From NCBI GenBank assembly GCA_025964075.1, contig JAOPZQ010000298.1, positions 1 through 21,009 of the forward strand: 21,009 bases of DNA. The letters run 5' to 3'. Source of the DNA: Solirubrobacterales bacterium (GTDB taxonomy: Bacteria > Actinomycetota > Thermoleophilia > Solirubrobacterales > Solirubrobacteraceae). Both the position numbers and the translations under genes were made by a program. Of this stretch, positions 16,159 to 21,009 are shown piece after piece; within the stretch, counting starts at the first letter, position 1, and every line of letters begins with the position of its first letter. Under the pieces are notes generated by a model. That model was given only the letters and a program-made list of their open reading frames with translations, did no database searches and was not told where the DNA came from.

Positions 16159-17643
16159 TCAGGCTTCCTCGCGCGCCCAGCCTCCAGCGCGCTCGAGCGC
16201 CCGGTGCCAGTCGGCGAGCAGCGCCTCCCGCTGATCGGCGCTCATCCGCGGCTCGAAGCGCCGCTTCTCCCCCCACGAGCGGGCGACGTCGTCCTGTGTC
16301 CAGCGGCCGATCCCCACGCCGGCGAGGCGCGCGGCGCCGAGCGCGGTCGTCTCCGCGACCTCGGGCAGGACCACCGGGATGCCGAGCACATCGGCCTGGA
16401 ACTGCATCAGCCAGCCGTTGACCGTCGCGCCGCCGTCCGCGCGCAGCTCGGGGAGCGCCTCGCCGCTCGCGGCCTCGATCGCCCGGACCGCGTCGACGGT
16501 CTGGTAGGCGATGGCCTCGAGCGTCGCCCGCGCGAGGTGCGCGACGCCCGTTCCGCGGGTGAGCCCGACCAGGGTCCCGCGCGCGTAGGGATCCCAGTGG
16601 GGCGAGCCGAGGCCGGTGAGCGCGGGGACGAAGTAGACGCCGTCGTTCGAGTCCAGCGAGCCGGCGAGCCCCTCGGTGTCCGCGGCCGCGTCGATCACGC
16701 CGAGTCCGTCGCGCAGCCACTGCACGCCGGCGCCCGTGACGAACACCGCGGCCTCGAGCGCGTAGGCGAGCCGGTCGCCGATCCCCCAGGCGACGGTGGC
16801 GAGCAGCCCCGGCACCGGCTCGGGTGGGCGGTAGCCGGTGTTCACGAGGACGAACGAGCCCGTGCCGTACGTGTTCTTGCCGAGGCCCGGGTCGAGGCAG
16901 GCCTGGCCGAAGAGCGCCGCCTGCTGGTCGCCGGCGACGCCGGCAACCGGCACCTCGTGGCCGAACAGCGCATCGGCGCGCGTGCGCCCGAGCTCGCCGG
17001 CGCTCGGGCGGACCTCGGGCAGCGCGCGCTCGGGCACGCCGAGCAGCTCGCACAGCTCGGGATCCCAGCTCCCGCGTGCAATGTCGAGGAGCAGCGTCCG
17101 CGACGCGTTCGACGGGTCGGTCGCGTGCTCGCCCGTGAGCTTGAAGATCACCCAGGAGTCGATCGTGCCGAACACGGCGCGCCCGGACTCCGCCTTCTCG
17201 CGCAGGCCCTCGACGTTCCGCAGCAGCCACTCGATCTTCGTGCCCGAGAAGTAGGGATCGAGCACGAGCCCGGTGCGCTCGCGGACGAGGGGGAGGTGCC
17301 CGCGGCGGTAGAGCTCCTCGCAGCGCGCCGCTGTGCGGCGGTCCTGCCAGACGATCGCCCGGTGCAGCGGCTCTCCCGTCGCCGGATCCCAGACGCAGAC
17401 GGTCTCACGCTGGTTGGTGATCCCCACCGCCTCGAGCTCGCCGACCTCGATGCCGGCGTCCTCGAGCGCCTCCCCGGCGACCGCGTGGGTGACGTCCCAG
17501 ATCTCGGCGGCGTCGTGCTCCACCCAACCGGGGCGCGGGAAGTGCTGCGCGAACTCGCGGTAGGCACGGCCGAGGAGCTCGGCCTCGCCGTCGAACACCA
17601 GGCAGGTCGTCCCCGTCGTGCCCTGGTCGATCGCGAGGATCAT
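16159..17643 (-). CDS. glpK: Glycerol kinase
   Basis: The 494-residue enzyme matches GlpK along its whole length. It begins ILAIDQGTTGTTCLVFD (phosphate-binding), then shows GITNQRETVCVWD, AIVWQDRRT, the substrate loop with IDSWVIFKLTGEHATDPSNASRT, AGVAGDQQAALFGQ, GTYGTGSFV-like NTYGTGSFVLVNTG, and the second FGGY signature GLGSPHWDPYARGTLVGLTRGT. It converts glycerol and ATP to sn-glycerol 3-phosphate, the precursor of phospholipids and an entry to glycolysis. The ATG at 17643 is fixed by an in-frame stop 15 bases upstream. No glycerol facilitator or GlpD gene lies beside it. Just before the start codon is a perfect 13-bp hairpin, with more paired segments further up, so control at the message level is plausible. 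Confidence 0.95.
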   Translation of the reverse strand: MILAIDQGTTGTTCLVFDGEAELLGRAYREFAQHFPRPGWVEHDAAEIWDVTHAVAGEALEDAGIEVGELEAVGITNQRETVCVWDPATGEPLHRAIVWQDRRTAARCEELYRRGHLPLVRERTGLVLDPYFSGTKIEWLLRNVEGLREKAESGRAVFGTIDSWVIFKLTGEHATDPSNASRTLLLDIARGSWDPELCELLGVPERALPEVRPSAGELGRTRADALFGHEVPVAGVAGDQQAALFGQACLDPGLGKNTYGTGSFVLVNTGYRPPEPVPGLLATVAWGIGDRLAYALEAAVFVTGAGVQWLRDGLGVIDAAADTEGLAGSLDSNDGVYFVPALTGLGSPHWDPYARGTLVGLTRGTGVAHLARATLEAIAYQTVDAVRAIEAASGEALPELRADGGATVNGWLMQFQADVLGIPVVLPEVAETTALGAARLAGVGIGRWTQDDVARSWGEKRRFEPRMSADQREALLADWHRALERAGGWAREEA

Positions 17644-17675
17644 CGCTCCGGGACGCTACAACGCGTCCCGGAGCG
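17644..17675 (-). promoter_or_regulatory. 13-bp hairpin abutting the glpK start codon
   Basis: CGCTCCGGGACGC (17644-17656) and GCGTCCCGGAGCG (17663-17675) pair perfectly around a six-base loop. On the glpK message the 3' arm ends at the base just before AUG. The only GGAG near the start is inside that arm and is two bases from AUG. An in-frame TAG also falls in the loop and arm, so no earlier start is possible. The structure would block initiation unless it is opened. Confidence 0.65.
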
Positions 17676-17681
17676 GCGACG

Positions 17682-17752
17682 TCGGCCGGGGCCGCACCTC
17701 CGGTGGAACCCTGTCCCCTGGTTCCACCTTCGGCCCCCTCGACCCCGGCCGA
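17682..17752 (-). promoter_or_regulatory. Nested inverted repeat in the glpK upstream region
   Basis: An outer stem TCGGCCGGGG (17682-17691) with CCCCGGCCGA (17743-17752) encloses an inner stem GGTGGAACC (17702-17710) with GGTTCCACC (17720-17728), both perfect. The inner loop is nine bases (CTGTCCCCT on the plus strand). The nesting is what a folded RNA leader would show. The inner palindrome could instead be a protein-binding operator or a dispersed repeat. Confidence 0.5.
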
Positions 17753-17761
17753 TCACGCCGA

Positions 17762-17789
17762 ATCCGGAACTCGGGTCAGGGCCCCGGAT
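17762..17789 (-). repeat. 6-bp inverted repeat upstream of glpK
   Basis: ATCCGG (17762-17767) and CCGGAT (17784-17789) are perfect complements 16 bases apart. On its own this could be chance in DNA this rich in G and C. It is listed because it continues the series of paired segments toward the glycosyltransferase gene. Confidence 0.25.
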
Positions 17790-17801
17790 CGTGCGACCGG
17801 C

Positions 17802-17827
17802 CGCAAGGGAGGAGAGACGCCCTTGCG
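17802..17827 (-). repeat. 8-bp inverted repeat between glycosyltransferase gene and glpK
   Basis: CGCAAGGG (17802-17809) and CCCTTGCG (17820-17827) pair around a ten-base loop. It lies 107 bases past the glycosyltransferase stop and about 160 bases before glpK on the same strand. It may be that gene's terminator (no U-run) or the 5' end of a glpK leader. Confidence 0.4.
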
Positions 17828-17933
17828 AGCGATATCGATGCGGCTGATCGCATGCCAGGAGGCTACGGCGCCCGCAGTGCGCCACGCATCGACCGGCGGT
17901 CGGAAGCGGAGCGCGCCGGCTTCGACCGCTCGT

Positions 17934-18617
17934 CTATCGACGGCTCCAGTAGACGAGCGCGAAGTCGGCGAGCTGGCGGCCCCGGTGGACGAACCCGCGC
18001 CAGGTCCGGCCGGTGGCCCGGTGGGCGAGCGGCAGCTCGACCTCGCGCAGGCGGAAGCCGGCCCGCACGGCGTCGATCGTCATCGCCGTCTCCATGCCGA
18101 ACCGCGGCGCGAACGGCACGACGACCGGCAGGACCTCGCCGCGCAGGGCGCGCTGGCCGGAGATCGGGGCGTTCACGTCGAGGCCGCTCCGCCGGCGGAT
18201 CGCCCAGCGCGAGAACCCGAGCGCGAGACCGAACCCGCCCCCGACGCGCCGGGCGAACGCCGCGACCGCGACGTCCGCGCGACCCTCGCGCACCTCGGTC
18301 ACGAGCGCCGGCAGGTGGGCGGCCGTCTCGCCGAGATCGCCGTCGCAGAGGACGACCACCGGGCCGCCCGGCGCGAGCGCGTCGGCCATCACCCGCTCGG
18401 CCGCCATCGTCGCGACGCCGCCCTTGCCGATCGTCCGCGGCGCCCGGACGAGCTCGACGCCGTGCTGGAGCGCCACGTGGTCGGTCCCGTCGGTCGACCC
18501 GTCGTCGGCGACGATCACCCGGGCGCCGGGGAACGCGGCCGCCAGCGCGTCCAGCGTGGCCGCGAGTCGATCCGCCTCCTGGTAGGCGGTGACGATGACG
18601 ATCTCCTCCGCGGACAT
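17934..18617 (-). CDS. Family 2 glycosyltransferase
   Basis: The 227-residue protein is a single GT-A domain. It starts EEIVIVTAYQEADRLAATLDAL, then VIVADDGSTDGT (about 34-45), IGKGGVATMAAERV and the metal-binding DGDL (LCDGDLGETAAH, near 92), ending with GMETAMTIDAVRAGFRLREVELPL, as in polyprenyl-phosphate sugar transferases. It has no membrane helix, so it would act at the inner face of the membrane or on a soluble acceptor. The sugar donor cannot be told from sequence. ATG 18617 gives the conserved N-terminus; a longer open frame to 19028 runs through two plus-strand genes and is spurious. It is divergent from the biotin-carrier operon, sharing a 48-base gap. Confidence 0.85.
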   Translation of the reverse strand: MSAEEIVIVTAYQEADRLAATLDALAAAFPGARVIVADDGSTDGTDHVALQHGVELVRAPRTIGKGGVATMAAERVMADALAPGGPVVVLCDGDLGETAAHLPALVTEVREGRADVAVAAFARRVGGGFGLALGFSRWAIRRRSGLDVNAPISGQRALRGEVLPVVVPFAPRFGMETAMTIDAVRAGFRLREVELPLAHRATGRTWRGFVHRGRQLADFALVYWSRR

Positions 18618-18650
18618 GGGTATCGTGCGCCACTCTCTCAGGTCATCGCG

Positions 18651-18657
18651 AAGGAGG
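18651..18657 (+). promoter_or_regulatory. Ribosome binding site for the TTG start of the biotin carrier
   Basis: AAGGAGG lies eight bases before TTG 18666. No ATG or GTG is suitably placed, so this site decides the rare TTG start. A TATCGT (18621-18626, TAnnnT) upstream could be the -10. Confidence 0.75.
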
Positions 18658-18665
18658 ATCCCCTC

Positions 18666-18878
18666 TTGCCGGAGGTCGAGGCGCACATCACGGGCACGGT
18701 GTGGAAGATCGAAGTCGCGGTCGGCGATCGTGTCGACGAGGGGGACACCGTGGTCATCCTCGAGTCGATGAAGATGGAGATGCCCGTAGAGGCCGAGGAC
18801 GGCGGGACCGTCAGCAAGATCCTCTGCGAGGAGGGACAGTCCGTCTCCGAGGGGGACGCGCTGGTCGTGCTTGACTAG
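18666..18878 (+). CDS. Stand-alone biotin carboxyl carrier protein (TB7.3-like)
   Basis: The 70-residue protein is one biotinyl/lipoyl domain: two mirrored beta motifs, with the biotinylation site ESMKMEMPVEAE (Lys in MKM at about residue 36). From memory it aligns end to end with mycobacterial TB7.3 (Rv3221c), including GTVSKI and GDALVVL. It should carry carboxybiotin for an acyl-CoA carboxylase whose catalytic subunits are not in this window. The start is TTG 18666, fixed by the Shine-Dalgarno and by the length of relatives. A longer open frame reaching back to 17703 runs antisense through the glycosyltransferase gene and is not coding. The next gene's TTG start overlaps its last eight bases, so it is part of an operon. 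Confidence 0.88.
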   Translation: MPEVEAHITGTVWKIEVAVGDRVDEGDTVVILESMKMEMPVEAEDGGTVSKILCEEGQSVSEGDALVVLD

Positions 18879-19653
18879 CGAAGGTCGGCTGCTCGTCGAC
18901 GAGCCGGCCCCCGGGGTGGCGCGGCTGACGATCTCGAACCCGGCCAAGCGCGGCGCGCTCGACCACGCGATCCTCGACGCGTTCGTGGCGACGCTTCCCA
19001 CGCTCGACGCCCGCTGCGTGATCGTCACCGGCCAGGACGGGCAGTTCTCCGCCGGCTACGACCTCGGGGGGCTCAGCAAGGAGTCGACGCCCGACGAGGC
19101 GGAGGCGCTGGTCGCCCATCCGTTCACCGCGGCGCTCGACGCGCTCGAGGGCTATCCGTACCCGACCGTCGCCGCCCTCACGGGCCACACGATCGGCGGC
19201 GGGCTCGAGCTGGCGCTCGCCTGCGACCTGCGCGTCGCCGCCGGGGACATCGCGCTCGGCATGCCGCCGGCCCGGCTCGGCCTCATCTACTCGCACACCG
19301 GGCTGCGGAAGTTCCTGCAGACGATCGGGCCCTCCCGCACGCGCGAGCTGTTCCTCACGGCCCGGCGGATCGACGCCCGGACGGCGCTGCGCTGGGGCCT
19401 CGTCAACGACGTCGCCGAGGACGCGCCCGAGGTCGCGCTGCAGCTGGCGATCGACATCGCCGCCCTGGCGCCGATGGCGCAGCGGGGCAACAAGCGCGTG
19501 ATCGCCGCCCTGCTCGAAGCCGACTACGACCTCGACCCCGAGACCGAGCGCGAGCTCATCGAGCTCCGCCGCGCCTGCTTCGCCTCGGAGGACTTCCGCG
19601 AGGCCGTGCAGGCGTTCGCCGACAAGCGCGCGCCCGAGTGGCGTGGGCGCTGA
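18871..19653 (+). CDS. Crotonase-family protein, methylmalonyl-CoA decarboxylase-like
   Basis: This 260-residue protein has the crotonase fold: oxyanion-hole segments FSAGYDLGGL (59-68) and GHTIGGGLELALACDLRVAA (105-124). Glu113 of the pair used by enoyl-CoA hydratases is kept, but the second (Glu in QPE) is Pro133 here (GMPPARLGLIY). Instead Tyr140 aligns, from memory, with the catalytic Tyr140 of E. coli ScpB/YgfG methylmalonyl-CoA decarboxylase, and the C-terminus (RRACFASEDFREAVQAFADKR) also resembles that enzyme. YgfG's active-site His66 would be Tyr63. Hydratase activity is therefore doubtful, and decarboxylase or isomerase activity is likelier. TTG 18871 overlaps the biotin carrier by eight bases, and the 3' end overlaps the dehydratase by 11, so the three genes are coupled. 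Confidence 0.85.
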   Translation: MTSEGRLLVDEPAPGVARLTISNPAKRGALDHAILDAFVATLPTLDARCVIVTGQDGQFSAGYDLGGLSKESTPDEAEALVAHPFTAALDALEGYPYPTVAALTGHTIGGGLELALACDLRVAAGDIALGMPPARLGLIYSHTGLRKFLQTIGPSRTRELFLTARRIDARTALRWGLVNDVAEDAPEVALQLAIDIAALAPMAQRGNKRVIAALLEADYDLDPETERELIELRRACFASEDFREAVQAFADKRAPEWRGR

Positions 19654-20614
19654 GCTGCCGATCGACGTCGAGGACGTCCGCGCCGCGGCGGGTCGCCTGG
19701 CGGGCGTCGCGCATCGCACGCCGATCCTGACCTCGCGCACGCTCGACGATCGGGTCGGGGCGCGCGTCTTCCTCAAGGCCGAGTGCTTCCAGCGCGTCGG
19801 GGCGTTCAAGTTCCGGGGGGCCTACAACGCGGTCGCCCAGCTGACGGCTGAGGAGCGGGCCCGCGGGGTGGTCGCCGCGTCGTCGGGGAACCACGCGCAG
19901 GCGCTGGCGCTCGCGGCCCGCCTCCACGACGCCCCGGCGACGATCCTCATGCCCGAGGACGCGCCGCCGTCGAAGCGCGCGGCGACCGAGGGCTACGGCG
20001 CTGAGGTGATCGAGTTCGACCGCTACGCCTCCGATCGCGAGGCGCTGACGGCCGACCTCGTCGCCGCCCGGGGGCTGACGCTCGTCCACGCCTACGACGA
20101 TCCGCGCGTGATGGCCGGGCAGGGCACCGCGGGGCTGGAGCTCGCCGAGGACGTGCCGGACCTCGACGCGGTCATCGTCCCGGTCGGCGGCGGCGGGCTC
20201 ATCTCGGGGTGCGCGGTGGCGCTGCGCGCGGCGATCGGAGGCGTGCGCGTGGTCGGCGTCGAGCCGGCGGCGAGCGACGACGTCGCCCGCTCGCTGCGCG
20301 CCGGCGACCGCGTACGGGTCGAGGTCGGCAGGACGATCGCCGACGGCCAGCAGCTCCCGACGCCCGGAGCCGTGACGTGGCCGGTGATCGCCGCCCTCGT
20401 GGACGACGTGGTCACCGTCGCCGACGACGACATCGTCGCGGCGATGCGCTTCCTCCTCGAGCGCATGAAGGTCGTCGTCGAGCCGAGCGGCGCGACGAGC
20501 CTCGCCGCGCTGCTGGCGGGCCGGGTCGCCGTACCGCGCGGCGGCCGGGTCGGCGTCGTCCTCTCGGGAGGGAACGTCGACCCCGGGCGGCTGGCCTCGC
20601 TGCTGGGGGGCTGA
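19643..20614 (+). CDS. Threonine/serine dehydratase (PLP fold type II)
   Basis: The 323-residue protein has the dehydratase pattern: PLP lysine in GAFKFRGAYN (Lys56), SSGNHAQ (80-86), glycine-rich phosphate cup VGGGGLISG (181-189), and SGGN (308-311). It deaminates threonine to 2-oxobutyrate or serine to pyruvate. It lacks the C-terminal ACT regulatory domain of biosynthetic IlvA, so it is of the catabolic TdcB/serine-racemase size, and feedback by isoleucine is not expected. GTG 19643 gives the family N-terminus and overlaps the crotonase gene by 11 bases. The product 2-oxobutyrate leads to propionyl-CoA, which fits the biotin carrier and decarboxylase-like crotonase upstream. Serine racemase or hydroxyaspartate lyase remain alternatives. 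Confidence 0.9.
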   Translation: MGAELPIDVEDVRAAAGRLAGVAHRTPILTSRTLDDRVGARVFLKAECFQRVGAFKFRGAYNAVAQLTAEERARGVVAASSGNHAQALALAARLHDAPATILMPEDAPPSKRAATEGYGAEVIEFDRYASDREALTADLVAARGLTLVHAYDDPRVMAGQGTAGLELAEDVPDLDAVIVPVGGGGLISGCAVALRAAIGGVRVVGVEPAASDDVARSLRAGDRVRVEVGRTIADGQQLPTPGAVTWPVIAALVDDVVTVADDDIVAAMRFLLERMKVVVEPSGATSLAALLAGRVAVPRGGRVGVVLSGGNVDPGRLASLLGG

Positions 20615-20697
20615 GAGCTCCAAAACGGCGGCCACCTTCCGGTCGCGAGTGGAGGATCGTGTGCGCTACCAGCACCTTTTCCTCCGCTGCGGCGAGG
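20615..20697. other. Convergent intergenic gap without visible terminator
   Basis: This 83-base gap lies between the dehydratase stop and the glycosylase stop. No hairpin longer than four base pairs and no T-run next to a stem was found on either strand, so termination here is unexplained. Confidence 0.4.
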
Positions 20698-21009
20698 CTA
20701 CGCCGAGGGCGGCGGCGCGTCCAACTCGCCCCACAGGTGCACGAGCGCATACGCCCGGTACGGCCGCCAGCGCTCCGCCAGGGCGACGGCGGCGCCCGGG
20801 CGGCCGTCGAGGCCGAGGCGTTCGAGCCCGTGGCGGACGCCGAGGTCGGTGGGCAGGAACGCGTCGGGGTCGCGCAGCGCGCGCATCCCGATGTACGAGG
20901 CCGTCCACGACCCGATGCCGGGAAGCGCGAGCAGGCGCGCCTCGGCCTCGGCGCGGTCGCCGCGCTCGCCCACGACGTCGGCCGCGAGGCCCTCGCCGGC
21001 GCCGGGATC
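20698..21009 (-). CDS. AlkA-type DNA-3-methyladenine glycosylase, 5'-truncated by window edge
   Basis: The frame is open to the window end, so only the C-terminal 103 residues are present. They contain the helix-hairpin-helix LLALPGIGSWTASYIGMRAL, followed by RDPDAFLPTDLGVRHGL with the catalytic Asp in PTD, and the AERWRPYRAYALVHLW segment typical of actinobacterial AlkA. The enzyme removes alkylated bases from DNA in base-excision repair. In many actinomycetes this domain is fused to an Ada-type regulatory half; the visible part cannot show whether this copy is such a fusion. The end is a TAG at 20698, with a short Pro-rich tail (ELDAPPPSA). Confidence 0.88.
   Translation of the reverse strand, partial: DPGAGEGLAADVVGERGDRAEAEARLLALPGIGSWTASYIGMRALRDPDAFLPTDLGVRHGLERLGLDGRPGAAVALAERWRPYRAYALVHLWGELDAPPPSA

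Noticed and set aside
17682..17820. Glycine riboswitch-like words on the minus strand (CCGAAGG, GGACAG) and GGAGAGAC on the plus strand
   Set aside because: The words lie on opposite strands and in the wrong order, and the 5' GGAGAG core is missing from the glpK strand. The stems also do not match that riboswitch.
17890..17902. CGACCG/CGGTCG palindrome after the glycosyltransferase gene
   Set aside because: The arms are only six bases with a one-base centre and no U-run. This is too weak to call a terminator in such GC-rich DNA.
17703..18665. Long N-terminal extension of the biotin carrier (391-codon frame)
   Set aside because: It runs antisense through the glycosyltransferase gene, has no domain outside the last 70 residues, and a strong Shine-Dalgarno marks TTG 18666.

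Overview
The window is very GC-rich throughout, with G/C-ending codons, frequent GTG/TTG starts and tightly packed genes. A 70-residue stand-alone biotin carrier of the mycobacterial TB7.3 type, a lone FtsH paralogue and large secreted Gly/Thr-rich beta proteins point to an actinomycete, most likely Thermoleophilia (Solirubrobacterales-like). That placement is inferred from style and gene content, not from a marker gene. Sixteen complete protein genes and two edge-truncated ones were found. I saw no rRNA, tRNA, CRISPR array, transposase or prophage.

Layout. 1-1110 (+) is the 3' part of a membrane-anchored GGDEF protein whose outer region is low-complexity Gly/Ser then Pro/Thr. A small cupin (+) follows and meets a shortened, catalytically degenerate SDR (-) tail to tail. 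2064-5112 (+) is a run of acyl-CoA synthetase, a small lipoprotein and a nucleoside hydrolase. It ends in a 27-bp perfect palindrome that also serves the convergent FtsH gene (5125-7182, -). FtsH keeps its protease site but has lost the Walker A lysine. A 71-residue MerR-like HTH protein (+, 7307) diverges from ftsH.

From 18617 down to 7527 every gene lies on the minus strand. In transcription order these are: a family-2 glycosyltransferase; a 290-bp gap full of nested inverted repeats; glpK; a TlpA/ResA-type thioredoxin; a 124-residue protein coupled to a double YbjQ-domain protein; a 1204-residue secreted beta-propeller/PKD protein; a 730-residue secreted beta-helix protein; and a PlsC-type acyltransferase. 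GlpK (making glycerol 3-phosphate) and PlsC-type acylation are both steps of lipid synthesis, and the acyl-CoA synthetase supplies or recycles acyl-CoA, but they are not in one operon.

Divergent from the glycosyltransferase, 18666-20614 (+) is a three-gene overlapping operon: biotin carrier, a crotonase resembling methylmalonyl-CoA decarboxylase, and a threonine/serine dehydratase. This fits the threonine - 2-oxobutyrate - propionyl-CoA/methylmalonyl-CoA node. The right edge holds the 3' part of an AlkA-type DNA glycosylase (-).

The least explained signals are the structured region in front of glpK, with a 13-bp hairpin touching the start codon; the FtsH with GTRNT in place of GTGKT; and the biotin-carrier/crotonase/dehydratase operon. 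None is proven to be a new system from sequence alone.
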